54,358 nucleotides of DNA from NCBI RefSeq assembly GCF_018881795.1, contig NZ_JACVPQ010000016.1:1-54358 (forward strand), given 5' to 3'. The position numbers and the translations under genes were made by a program. The notes under the pieces were generated by a model. That model had not been told where the DNA came from, did no database searches, and worked only from the letters and a program-made list of their open reading frames with translations. Shown here in pieces: positions 29,700 through 37,533 of this stretch; within the stretch, counting starts at the first letter, position 1, and every line of letters begins with the position of its first letter. The stretch comes from Polynucleobacter sp. MWH-Jannik1A5 (GTDB lineage: Bacteria > Pseudomonadota > Gammaproteobacteria > Burkholderiales > Burkholderiaceae).

Positions 29700-29945
29700 C
29701 TAGAGGTTTGCTTTTTTTAGCAGGTCAGCCACTGAATGCTTGAGGGCCTTTGCAATCTTAATTAAGTTAATCATTGCCAGATTGTGCTCACCCCGCTCTA
29801 TACCGCCCATATAGCTACGGTCAATGCCGACCTCATTGGCAAGCGCCTCTTGTGAGAGGTTTAGATCGCGTCTTATATCCCTGATGGTGGCCCCTAAGGC
29901 AACTAAATCAATTGAGCCGCTATGCGTGGGTGAGGGTCTTGCCAT
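29700..29945 (-). CDS. Xre-family helix-turn-helix regulator
   Basis: An 81-residue protein that is nearly all one Cro/C1-type HTH domain (about residues 15-75): IRDIRRDLNLSQEALANEVG is helices 1-2 and the start of helix 3, followed by IDRSYMGGIERGEHN and a closing helix. Small stand-alone Xre proteins like this commonly repress genes on mobile elements. It reads away from the cargo genes at 30035 onward, so the 89-bp gap between could be a shared control region. No palindromic operator is obvious. Confidence 0.88.
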   Translation of the reverse strand: MARPSPTHSGSIDLVALGATIRDIRRDLNLSQEALANEVGIDRSYMGGIERGEHNLAMINLIKIAKALKHSVADLLKKANL

Positions 29946-30034
29946 AGGCAGAATATTTGCCTATTGACGTTTTTAATACCACGGGAGATGATACCCATAG
30001 TTACAAATCAAGATAATCTTTACCAGTCAAACCA

Positions 30035-30679
30035 ATGCCGCACAAAAAATACACTTACCTTTTTATCTTACCTGCTCTTGTATGGTCGGGATCTGTAATG
30101 GCTGGCTTATTTGGCCCATCAAACTATGATGAGTGCATCTTGGATGGAGTGAAGAAGGCTAACAATAAGGCTGCGGTCCATGCCGTTTATGATGTCTGTG
30201 AAAGAAAATTCCCATCACCTGAGGACAAAAAAACTGAACGCGAAAGAAAGGCCTTGATAAAAAAATGCCGAATATCTGAGAAGGTTGATTCCACAATATC
30301 GTATATTGGCCTTCAAAATACTCCTGAAGTTTGGTCTGCAATAGAAAACATAAAAAATATTAAGTTGGTTGCGGATGGTTATACCCCCGTGGTGAAATTT
30401 CAGAACAATAACCAAAGCGGGATTTCAGGCTTGATGCTTGGTATGGGCGTAAAAGGTAAAAGTTGCCCTACAAATTACGCTGAATATGATGCTACGTTTT
30501 ATTGTGGGGGTAGCTGGGAAGGGGCGGGTGTGTCACCCAATTCTTATGGGAGCGTGCCTTGCCCAGAGGAGGTTAAAAATTTCTCCAGAAAATCATTTTG
30601 CATAATCGGCTTGCGCCCACTGGTATCTGATGGTTCGGGTATGGCGAAAGCTCTTAACGAGCTTGGAATGTGTAAATAA
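30035..30679 (+). CDS. Unknown secreted protein with multiple cysteines
   Basis: A 214-residue protein beginning with a signal peptide (TYLFILPALVWSGSVMA, cleavage likely near residue 23). The mature part has a cysteine pair in a helical region (DECILDGV...YDVCERKFP) and further cysteines in the second half (KSCPTNYAEYDATFYCGG, VPCPEEV), suggesting disulfides in the periplasm. The middle is lysine-rich. I recognise no family. No clear ribosome-binding site precedes the ATG. The next gene starts 7 bp after its stop. Confidence 0.7.
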   Translation: MPHKKYTYLFILPALVWSGSVMAGLFGPSNYDECILDGVKKANNKAAVHAVYDVCERKFPSPEDKKTERERKALIKKCRISEKVDSTISYIGLQNTPEVWSAIENIKNIKLVADGYTPVVKFQNNNQSGISGLMLGMGVKGKSCPTNYAEYDATFYCGGSWEGAGVSPNSYGSVPCPEEVKNFSRKSFCIIGLRPLVSDGSGMAKALNELGMCK

Positions 30680-30686
30680 GGCAGGC

Positions 30687-31001
30687 ATGACAAGAATATC
30701 CTCTTACAGCGTCTATCAGTGCCCCGTTTGTAAACGAGAGCATATTCTTCCAAATTACGCATCAATAAGTATGACCGTAGCTATAGATGCATTCGTACCT
30801 GATGAAGATTTGAGGATTTGTATTGATTGTGGAGTTATAAGGCCTTTTAAGCAGTTTATTTACGTAGGCTCAATACAAAAGCCAAAACCTGATCGCACCC
30901 CCTTTTACGTGAAATCATTTAAGCGGTTATTCGGCATGGACCATACTAAGGCCGACCTGCACCCAACCCAAATCTATCCTTACTTAAATTCTCCTAAATA
31001 G
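30687..31001 (+). CDS. Small zinc-ribbon-like protein of unknown function
   Basis: ATG at 30687 is preferred over an upstream GTG-type start that would overlap the previous gene by 50 bp, because AAGGCAGG precedes it. The 104-residue product has two CxxC pairs (YQCPVCKRE and RICIDCGVI) about 40 residues apart, a typical zinc-ribbon spacing, followed by a basic C-terminal half. It may bind nucleic acid or a protein partner. The role is unknown; it lies 247 bp upstream of the HXS operon and may be unrelated to it. Confidence 0.6.
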   Translation: MTRISSYSVYQCPVCKREHILPNYASISMTVAIDAFVPDEDLRICIDCGVIRPFKQFIYVGSIQKPKPDRTPFYVKSFKRLFGMDHTKADLHPTQIYPYLNSPK

Positions 31002-31248
31002 GAAAGATGCTGTCGAATCAATGGTCTAAAAAAAGGGGGTAGTGCATGTGACGCATTCGTGTCAGCGGTGTTGTATTGCTAGCTTCAATCGGCCAAAAAT
31101 GGCTACCTCTTCAAGAAAAACAACGTTTTAACCTCTAGAGTGGTGAAATGCACAAAATTTGCTGCGCAGAGTAAAAGTTGCCTTATTTTATGTTTTAATT
31201 ATTAGTACTAATTTGCATTTTGCTTGCTATATGAAAAGAAAGATTCAA

Positions 31249-31539
31249 ATGTCTAAAAAATTCCTAATTCCTGTTGGTGCCGCTATTGCTGCTTTGGCTG
31301 CTAATAATTCAAATGCGACTCTTGCCCCAAAGATTGAGAATGGCCTGTCAAAACAAAATCAATCAAATCTAGCCGATTTGAGTGATCTCATCAGCAGCCC
31401 CATTAAATCTTTCGAATATGAAAAAAATGGTGAGTCGCACTTACTTATGATGAAAAAATTAGACTCGGGGCAAGTTCTTGCTTATCACTCATCACACGCA
31501 TCGCATGCTTCCCATAGCTCTCACAGATCAGGTAGATAA
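31249..31539 (+). CDS. hxsA: His-Xaa-Ser repeat precursor protein (HxsA-type)
   Basis: A 96-residue protein from the ATG at 31249 (AAAGAAAGA lies just upstream; an in-frame ATG at 31231 would add six residues). The N-terminus MSKKFLIPVGAAIAALAANN resembles a secretion signal. A middle segment of ~50 residues could be the leader recognised by the maturases. Residues 80-94 are five consecutive His-Xaa-Ser triads (HSS HAS HAS HSS HRS), followed only by GR. This defines the presumed substrate of the His-Xaa-Ser system, in which radical SAM enzymes are thought to modify the repeats; the chemistry is not known to me. It is shorter than repeat proteins that carry their own wall-binding domain and may belong to a named subtype (HxsA2 or similar). 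Confidence 0.82.
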   Translation: MSKKFLIPVGAAIAALAANNSNATLAPKIENGLSKQNQSNLADLSDLISSPIKSFEYEKNGESHLLMMKKLDSGQVLAYHSSHASHASHSSHRSGR

Positions 31540-31851
31540 ATGGTGGCTTATGCTGGGTTGGTGCTAACGTTTAACGAAGATATTTACTCTATTGATACTT
31601 TGAAAAAAGCTGCCTATAAAGGTATATCTAATTATTCAGTGGTAATTAATAAAAAAGGCACTCAACTCGAGTGCCTTTTCTCTTTCCCTCCTGAAACGCC
31701 ATCTGAAAAAATTTCATTCTTAATGGATGATTTTAAGAAAGAGGTATTAGATCAAGATTTGCGCGAGACGATTAAAAAAGAAACAGAAGGTGTCAGAAAC
31801 TTAATACTGGCCCATGCGTTTTCAAAGGCGGGTTTAATAGGGAATGAGTAA
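31540..31851 (+). CDS. hxsD: His-Xaa-Ser system protein HxsD
   Basis: A 103-residue cytosolic protein whose ATG directly follows the hxsA stop; AGGTAG lies upstream. The N-terminal pattern LTFNEDIYSIDTLKKAAYKG agrees with my memory of the small HxsD family that always accompanies the two radical SAM proteins of this system. The rest has beta strands then a helical C-terminus. HxsD may act as the precursor-binding adaptor, as PqqD-like domains do in related pathways, but no RRE fold can be shown from the sequence alone. It overlaps hxsB by 8 bp. Confidence 0.75.
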   Translation: MVAYAGLVLTFNEDIYSIDTLKKAAYKGISNYSVVINKKGTQLECLFSFPPETPSEKISFLMDDFKKEVLDQDLRETIKKETEGVRNLILAHAFSKAGLIGNE

Positions 31852-33301
31852 GTTTCAAAAGATTGAGTTCTTCAAAAAAGAAAAGAGCCAGTATTCGTTA
31901 CTACCATTTAGATTCGATAGGTTAGATGGCGCTAGATGCGTTTTGACTAACTTAGCTGGAGAGTATCTCGTCATTAGTGATGATGCTCTAAAGTTATTTG
32001 TATCCCATGAGTTAGATGACGGCTCCCAAAGCTATATAGATTTGAGGGCAAAGCATTTTTTGGTTGATGGCAAAACTAATGTAGCCAAAGAATTGCTGGA
32101 AGTTAAGCTTAGAACAAAATATGCAAACTTAAGTGAATTTACCGCCTTACATATGTTCGTGGTTTCACTTAGGTGTGAGCATAGCTGCCCTTATTGTCAA
32201 GTTTCTAGGCAATCTGATGACAAGATGAAATATGACATGACTGAAGAGATTGCAGATAAGGCAATTGACCTCGCTCTTCGATCTCCAGCTAGGGCAATAA
32301 AAATTGAATTTCAGGGTGGGGAGCCATTGCTAAATTTCCCTATTATTAAGTACATAGTTGAGCAGGCTAATTTTAGAAAAGGCAGTAAGAATGTTAGCTA
32401 TGTCATTGCCACTAACCTCGCGCTGATTAATGAAGAAATACTGGATTACTGCAAGAGCAACGCAATTCAAATATCGACTTCTCTAGATGGGCCAAAAGAT
32501 CTTCACAATAGCAATCGCCCAAGGCCGGGAAAAAATAGCTACGAGAAGGCAGTTTCAGGCATCAAGATGGTCAGGGAACGCCTTGGATTTGATGCAGTTT
32601 CAGCATTAATGACAACAACTGCTGCTAGTTTGGATCGGGTTGAGGAAATCATTGATGAATATATTAATCAGAATATGCCCGGTATTTTTTTGAGGCCGTT
32701 ATCACCATATGGGTTTGCCTTAAAAACAAAAACATTCAAAGCTTATGGGGTAGATCAGTGGAACGAGTTCTACTTTAAGGGGCTGGAATATATTATTGAC
32801 CTCAATCGTCGTGGCATTGAATTCAAGGAGTACTACGCAGCCACAATATTGGCAAAAATGTTTACAAGTCAAGATCCTGGGTATGTGGATTTAATGAGTC
32901 CTGCAGGTATTGGGATAAGCGCAATCATTTATAACTATGACGGAACGGTATACCCATCGGATGAGAGCAGGATGCTTGCTGAAATGGGGGATGATTCTTT
33001 CAAGCTTGGCAATGTATTAACTAATAGCTATGAAGAAATATTTTTAAATGATGTCTTGTTAAATCCGATAGAAGAATCTTTTTCCTATAGCGTTCCAATG
33101 TGTAATGACTGTGCCTTTGAGGATTACTGTGGCGCCGATCCAGTCTTCCATCATGGGATATATGGTGACTTTGTGGCAAGAAAACCTGATTCCCAGTTTT
33201 GTCAAAGAAACATGGCTATTTTTAAATATTTGATTAACAAAATGGAGTCTGATCCATTTGTAAAAAGGCTTTTCATGCTCTGGGGGCAGCCTCATGCTTA
33301 A
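31844..33301 (+). CDS. hxsB: Radical SAM maturase HxsB
   Basis: A 485-residue radical SAM enzyme. The cluster motif is CEHSCPYC (Cys111, Cys115, Cys118), followed by the GGEP motif (FQGGEPLLNF). The C-terminal region has Cys420, Cys423 and Cys429 (CNDCAFEDYC) and a further Cys after ~25 residues, a SPASM-like arrangement for auxiliary clusters. About 100 residues precede the SAM domain and may contact the precursor. The operon position after hxsA-hxsD and before a second radical SAM gene identifies it as HxsB. It overlaps both neighbours by 8 bp, implying tight translational coupling. It would act in the cytosol before export of the precursor. Confidence 0.87.
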   Translation: MSKFQKIEFFKKEKSQYSLLPFRFDRLDGARCVLTNLAGEYLVISDDALKLFVSHELDDGSQSYIDLRAKHFLVDGKTNVAKELLEVKLRTKYANLSEFTALHMFVVSLRCEHSCPYCQVSRQSDDKMKYDMTEEIADKAIDLALRSPARAIKIEFQGGEPLLNFPIIKYIVEQANFRKGSKNVSYVIATNLALINEEILDYCKSNAIQISTSLDGPKDLHNSNRPRPGKNSYEKAVSGIKMVRERLGFDAVSALMTTTAASLDRVEEIIDEYINQNMPGIFLRPLSPYGFALKTKTFKAYGVDQWNEFYFKGLEYIIDLNRRGIEFKEYYAATILAKMFTSQDPGYVDLMSPAGIGISAIIYNYDGTVYPSDESRMLAEMGDDSFKLGNVLTNSYEEIFLNDVLLNPIEESFSYSVPMCNDCAFEDYCGADPVFHHGIYGDFVARKPDSQFCQRNMAIFKYLINKMESDPFVKRLFMLWGQPHA

Positions 33302-34445
33302 GCTTCACGGCAATGCTTTAGATTCCAATATTGTCGTTGGTTCTCGCCAACTATTTACAGTCACTCGCTCCAGCGCATTGGTTAACTCTGAAAAAAGGCG
33401 GTACGCCTACTTACTGGACGGCATGGATGTGGATAGCGATTATGGGTGCTATTTGGATTTTGGCGGTACCCACAAATCTAGTTCGCATATGGATGGCTAC
33501 CTTAATCTGCCAAAAGAAATGGGTTATTTAGCCGAGGGTGACATTATTAGCGTCGAGCCAAGTGGCCATGCCAATGTCGTTTTTCGGGTCAAATCACCAC
33601 ACAATACAATTCTTTTGACTGAGCGTTGCAATCATTACTGTTTGATGTGTTCTCAGCCGCCCAAAGATGTGGATGACTCCTGGTTGATGAGTGAGGCGAT
33701 GGGCTTGTTAGATTTAATCCCTAAAGAGACAGGAAATATTGGTTTTTCCGGTGGCGAGCCAACTCTTTACGGCGCCCAATTTATCGAACTGATAAGCAAA
33801 GCGAAGAAAAGCCTTCCAACAACAGCAATTGATGTCCTATCAAACGGCAGAAGGTTTAGTGATCTTCAGTTTACGCAGGCATATGCTGCAATTAATCATC
33901 CAGATTGCCTGCTGGGAATTCCAATATATTCCGATGACCCTGTAAGACACGATTATATTGTTCAGTCCTCGGGTGCTTTTGATGAAACTGTTCGTGGAAT
34001 CTTAAATTTAAAAAAATACAATCAAAAGGTTGAGATAAGAATTGTTATTCACAAGCAATCAATCGAGAGATTGGTGCAAACATGTGAATTTATTGCTAGA
34101 AACCTATTGTTTGTTGATCATGTTGCCCTAATGGGCTTGGAGATGATGGGCTTTACCAGGGCAAACTTAGATTCTTTGTGGATTGATCCTATTGAATACA
34201 AAGATACATTAAGTGAGGCTGTTGCCGTATTAAATGCCTACGGAATTAGAGCTTCCGTATATAACCACCAGTTATGCCTTGTTAATCCCGATGTTTTGCC
34301 AAACTATGTAAAGTCTATTAGTGATTGGAAAAATGAATTTGTTGATGAGTGTAATCCCTGTCAGCGCAAATCTGAATGTGGCGGGTTCTTCTCATCCTCT
34401 AAAATTCATCGATATAGCGACAACATAAGCCCATTTATCGGTTGA
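33294..34445 (+). CDS. hxsC: Radical SAM maturase HxsC
   Basis: A 383-residue radical SAM protein distinct from HxsB. The cluster motif is CNHYCLMC (Cys112, Cys116, Cys119), preceded by a beta-rich domain of ~105 residues, and SGGEPTLYG is the SAM-binding GGE motif. The C-terminus has CNPCQRKSEC followed by GGFFSSS, fewer cysteines than a full SPASM domain. Two different radical SAM maturases side by side are the defining mark of the His-Xaa-Ser system. Which enzyme performs which step is not known to me. The start overlaps hxsB by 8 bp. Confidence 0.87.
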   Translation: MLKLHGNALDSNIVVGSRQLFTVTRSSALVNSEKRRYAYLLDGMDVDSDYGCYLDFGGTHKSSSHMDGYLNLPKEMGYLAEGDIISVEPSGHANVVFRVKSPHNTILLTERCNHYCLMCSQPPKDVDDSWLMSEAMGLLDLIPKETGNIGFSGGEPTLYGAQFIELISKAKKSLPTTAIDVLSNGRRFSDLQFTQAYAAINHPDCLLGIPIYSDDPVRHDYIVQSSGAFDETVRGILNLKKYNQKVEIRIVIHKQSIERLVQTCEFIARNLLFVDHVALMGLEMMGFTRANLDSLWIDPIEYKDTLSEAVAVLNAYGIRASVYNHQLCLVNPDVLPNYVKSISDWKNEFVDECNPCQRKSECGGFFSSSKIHRYSDNISPFIG

Positions 34446-34449
34446 TTCT

Positions 34450-34851
34450 ATGCAAAGTAGAGTTAGAAAATTATTGACAATATTAACCTTCGGGTTCATC
34501 GCTGTATCTATATATTCAGCATATCAAATATATTTTTTTAGTGATCCACGATATGCCATTGCAGATGAGTCGGATCCCGAGCGAAACGATCAAAGCACTC
34601 CGAGATCTTTCATTCTTCCGGCAACCCCTGCTGTCGCCATCGAGCAAGAGAAGAGGGTGGCAGAATTACGATCTGGCCTAAGCACCGAGAAATGTATAAG
34701 TAGGCTGCAAGATTTAGGCTATCAAATTGATGATATGGATACTTCATTTAATGCAACATACATCAAGGCAATCATTGAATTTCAAAAATCGAACGGAATG
34801 TTGATTACAGGGTCTGCAGACAATCAGACCAGAGCTAAATTGGGATGTTGA
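34450..34851 (+). CDS. Membrane-anchored protein with peptidoglycan-binding-like domain, HXS operon
   Basis: A 133-residue protein. Residues 9-30 form a single N-terminal membrane segment or uncleaved signal. A flexible Pro/Ser/Asp-rich linker follows. The C-terminal ~60 residues (ISRLQDLGYQIDDMD...FNATYIKAIIEFQKSNGM...DNQTRAKL) match the pattern of PG_binding_1 domains: G(Y/F)...G...T..AI..FQ...G....G..D..T...L. Two cysteines flank the domain. As I recall, repeat proteins of some HXS systems carry such a domain themselves; here it is on a separate chain, so it may tether the mature product or the cytochrome to the wall. The gene lies 4 bp after hxsC and 1 bp before the next gene. Confidence 0.72.
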   Translation: MQSRVRKLLTILTFGFIAVSIYSAYQIYFFSDPRYAIADESDPERNDQSTPRSFILPATPAVAIEQEKRVAELRSGLSTEKCISRLQDLGYQIDDMDTSFNATYIKAIIEFQKSNGMLITGSADNQTRAKLGC

Positions 34852-34852
34852 A

Positions 34853-35242
34853 ATGAAATATGAAAAATATCTAATTGCCTTAAATGTTGTAGCGTCAGTT
34901 GCCTGCATTTCACTAGCTATCAAATATGTGGCTCTACCATTTGCCGCCGCAAATATCTATAAAGAGCAATACAAAGAGCTGGTCTTTGGCTGCGATAACG
35001 TCATGAGAGATCATTTAATTGCGAAAAACAAGGTAATTAACGATAAAACAGAAGATTCAATTAAGCGGCTTAAAGCTGCCGAAGTGGGGTTGATGACGTG
35101 CGACGACTATGACAGGTTGCGAAAGAAAATGATTGATCTTGGGGTTTCCGAAGGCAAGCTTTCCATGTTTGGTCTGGAGGCAATAGAGGAAAAGGCTGAG
35201 GATGTGCGTACTTTTGTGAGGACACATGAATTCAAGTACTAA
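34853..35242 (+). CDS. Small single-pass membrane protein of the HXS operon
   Basis: A 129-residue protein with an N-terminal hydrophobic segment (about 7-35: LIALNVVASVACISLAIKYV and following) and a charged, helical, lysine-rich remainder that probably faces the periplasm. Two cysteines remain in the soluble part (FGCDN, MTCDD). Its place between the wall-binding protein and the cytochrome matches the small accessory family seen with HXS loci (TIGR03982-like, from memory). The function is unknown. It overlaps the next gene by 17 bp. Confidence 0.65.
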   Translation: MKYEKYLIALNVVASVACISLAIKYVALPFAAANIYKEQYKELVFGCDNVMRDHLIAKNKVINDKTEDSIKRLKAAEVGLMTCDDYDRLRKKMIDLGVSEGKLSMFGLEAIEEKAEDVRTFVRTHEFKY

Positions 35243-36461
35243 AAATATATTCTTCGGCCTTTTGCTTATATATTCCGGATTTGTAAGCGCCAATTCAAGT
35301 GCTGAAGAGAAGATTATTAAAGGTCAAATTAAAGCAGCAGGCTTTGTTCCTGCTGCTGAGCTGTATCGCAACCCGGATGAGCCTTTAGCAGATTTGGGAA
35401 AAACCTTTTTTGAAAGCAATAAGGGCCTTAGCTTAAATGGCAATATTTCATGCAGAACTTGCCATCAGGATAAGTTTGGCTCTGCAGATGGTATTCCGAA
35501 TGCGGCAGCTATTGGTGGTGGTGACGGGGCCACAAAAGTTGGTCCAGAAAGATTAATGAATGGAGCAAAGCAATTACCCAGAAACACGCTTGCTTTTTGG
35601 GGTAGAGGAGCTAAAGGCTTTGATGTATTTTTTTGGGATGGAAGAGTTGATTTTGCAAATTCAAAAAAGTTAACTCAATTTGGCTCAAAAACTCCGTCGG
35701 GCGATGCCTTAGTCACAGCAGTTCATTTGCCGGTGGTGGAAGTTCGAGAGATGCTTGATGAGGATGATTTTGTCAGAAAGCATAAGATCGAATCTGTTGA
35801 AAAATCAAAATTAGTCTATCAAGCTATTGCAAATAATTTAAAGACGGTCGAGCCCAAAGCTAGCGCTGATTTGGCGGTAAAGCTTAATAAAAAGACTCAG
35901 GATTTGGAGTACATCGATTATGCAAGGGCGATAGCTGCATTTATTAGAAAAGAATTTAGATTAAAAGAAACAAAGCTCGAAAGAGTGGTACGTGGATCAG
36001 ACAGCTTCTCCGACTCCGAGTTAAAGGGTGCCAGAATTTTTTACGGGAAAGGTGCATGCATTACATGTCACTCTGGGCCGCATTTCTCTGATTTTAGTTT
36101 TTATACAGTTCCATTTCCACAGCTGGGCTTTGGAAAAAATGGGTTTGGTGTTGACTATGGCAGATATAACGTCACCTTTAATCCAAAGGATCTATATAAA
36201 TTTAGAACTGCTCCGCTGTATAACGTTGAAAAGACTGCTCCATATGGACACTCTGGCTCCGTGAATACGTTAAATGAGGCTATTACAGCTCACTTTGATC
36301 CATTGTCATTGGTTGCGGTTGATAAATTAAACAAGTTCGACAGGTACGAGCTTGCAAAAAGATTGGCTTATGCGGATAGTACTAGTAGGGTTGGTTATTT
36401 GACTCCGGATGAAGTTAATCAAGTCGCCAGTTTCTTAAAAACACTTAGCTTTGCCCAGTAG
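35226..36461 (+). CDS. MauG-like di-haem c-type cytochrome (peroxidase family), HXS-associated
   Basis: A 411-residue periplasmic protein with a signal peptide (KNIFFGLLLIYSGFVSA, cleavage near 22). Two haem c motifs are present, CRTCH at 76-80 and CITCH at 278-282. Around them are features of the CcpA/MauG family: GLSLNGN.SC.TCH, FWDGR, and C.TCH.G..F. MauG oxidises specific protein residues to build a quinone cofactor, so this enzyme is a good candidate for a second, oxidative maturation step on the exported His-Xaa-Ser protein. ATG at 35226 has GAGG ten bases upstream and lies inside the preceding gene. It is the last gene of the operon. Confidence 0.88.
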   Translation: MNSSTKNIFFGLLLIYSGFVSANSSAEEKIIKGQIKAAGFVPAAELYRNPDEPLADLGKTFFESNKGLSLNGNISCRTCHQDKFGSADGIPNAAAIGGGDGATKVGPERLMNGAKQLPRNTLAFWGRGAKGFDVFFWDGRVDFANSKKLTQFGSKTPSGDALVTAVHLPVVEVREMLDEDDFVRKHKIESVEKSKLVYQAIANNLKTVEPKASADLAVKLNKKTQDLEYIDYARAIAAFIRKEFRLKETKLERVVRGSDSFSDSELKGARIFYGKGACITCHSGPHFSDFSFYTVPFPQLGFGKNGFGVDYGRYNVTFNPKDLYKFRTAPLYNVEKTAPYGHSGSVNTLNEAITAHFDPLSLVAVDKLNKFDRYELAKRLAYADSTSRVGYLTPDEVNQVASFLKTLSFAQ

Positions 36462-36817
36462 CGCTTGCTGTTTTCTACATTATTTATTTTCCCGATCTTT
36501 TAGATTGCGGACGTAGACTCCGCCAAACGACCATTGCCTACAATGGTTTGTGCCAGATAGCACTAAAGTTACCAAAGTTTGTTACCAAACCAAGCCTGAG
36601 CATTGCTCGTTGTTGCTGTAGCTTTGATTGGGGTTTGATGTTCTGGTTTGAGGTTTGAGGTTCGAGCTTCACAACCTTGTCGAGGGGGTGTCCCCCTGTG
36701 ATTTATTCTAGAGGGCTGACCCCACCCGGCCCGTACCCCGTCTTTTAAGAATGGGTCCCATCCACTTACCCGTACACACTGTTTTGCTCAAATGATTTTA
36801 ATTTTTTACACGCATGT
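36462..36817. other. 356-bp gap: third internal island junction
   Basis: No credible gene. It contains the ATTGCGGA/TCCGCC hairpin (36504-36524), a GTTACCAAA pair (36568 and 36581), four imperfect copies of GGTTTGA at 36632, 36645, 36652 and 36659, and a perfect hairpin of AGGGGG and CCCCCT with a 3-base loop at 36683-36697. The stretch marks the border between the HXS part and the replication/integration part. Confidence 0.6.
36568..36589 (+). repeat. GTTACCAAA pair, 22 bp identical to 42582-42603
   Basis: Two GTTACCAAA sites lie 13 bp apart with GTTT between. The same 22-base string occurs at 42582, beside the integrase start, giving a direct repeat that flanks the replication/integration part of the island. 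Confidence 0.8.
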
Positions 36818-37198
36818 CTAATCTTCAACAGTCTTTTTTATGGCAGCCGCCAAGTGTTCGGTATTTGTCATCTCCAGGCGGACGTATCCTTTGGGTCGAC
36901 GCCCACGAGTTTTGGTTCCATTAAATAAGTTGATATGGTCGCCAATATCTCTTAAGTAGAGCAGGGCAGCACTTCGCTTGCTGCGAACCTCTCGCTCCTG
37001 CCTAGATTCGCCTTTATTTCTATACTGCGGATGCTCCGCGCCTTGGAGAATTTTTCTAGGCTTGACAATCCCTCCATGCATCCTGCAACGGTTAGCCTTG
37101 CTGCTGCGGACCGGCATATTCAAGCAGGGCAATCTGGTGCGTTTGCATTTGGCACCACATAACGGGCGGGTAGAAAATTTAAAAGAGGGTAGCGGCAT
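36818..37198 (-). CDS. Small Cys/His protein with HGG motif, mobile-element type
   Basis: A 126-residue basic protein. The N-terminal ~45 residues read CGAKCKRTRLPCLNMP...NRCRMHGG, a compact Cys/His module that could bind zinc; the C-terminal half is helical and rich in Arg and Lys. Proteins with the pattern C.....G.PC...RC..HGG are common on prophages and integrative elements and are of unknown function. It is the most downstream gene of the leftward cluster that starts with the integrase and ends at the junction at 36.5 kb, but it is separated from the primase by 335 bp and may have its own promoter. Confidence 0.7.
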   Translation of the reverse strand: MPLPSFKFSTRPLCGAKCKRTRLPCLNMPVRSSKANRCRMHGGIVKPRKILQGAEHPQYRNKGESRQEREVRSKRSAALLYLRDIGDHINLFNGTKTRGRRPKGYVRLEMTNTEHLAAAIKKTVED

Positions 37199-37533
37199 AT
37201 GTCTAATATTTGACAGTGCTTAACACTGTAATAACCCCTTCAAGGAGGCCGGTGGAAGAAATAAACTCTGAGCCCCATGCAAACGGAATGTGGATTTCAC
37301 CCAGGCGCATGAATTTCGCACGTTGTTCGTTATTAAATTGTGCGGAGATAACCCTTGATATACATGGGTTGGATGGCGACCCCACACATCGCACACTTTA
37401 TTTAAATGTAAGTAATTATTAATATATGGCATAGGGTGTATTAGCAATAAATAACATTTGCATTATTTCTGTGTGAACTGTGCGAACCTTTGCAAGTCTT
37501 TGGGATTATTGGGAATATCGTCACACACATAAC
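37199..37533. other. 335-bp AT-rich gap downstream of the primase-helicase gene
   Basis: A palindrome (ACAGTG, 5-base spacer, CACTGT) at 37213-37229 lies just upstream of the leftward HGG gene and may be an operator. The right half is AT-rich (37390-37470). A possible small ORF is listed separately. The gap could contain a promoter or a replication origin, but nothing decides this. Confidence 0.45.
37252..37422 (+). CDS. Possible 56-residue ORF, uncertain
   Basis: A GTG at 37252 is preceded by AAGGAGG, but the spacing of about 3 bases is short. The predicted peptide (GMWISPRRMNFARCSLLNC in its middle) does not look like random low-complexity sequence and reads opposite to its neighbours. I do not recognise it; it may be spurious. 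Confidence 0.3.
   Translation: MEEINSEPHANGMWISPRRMNFARCSLLNCAEITLDIHGLDGDPTHRTLYLNVSNY

Noticed and set aside
31844..34445. PqqE/sactipeptide-type bacteriocin cluster
   Set aside because: There is no immunity or ABC export gene, and the HxS precursor, two different radical SAM enzymes and MauG-like gene fit the HXS system better.
36768..36790. A full third copy of the attachment core 205 bp after the 36568 arm sites
   Set aside because: Only a weak partial match exists there; the nested-element idea rests on the arm sites, not on a core copy.
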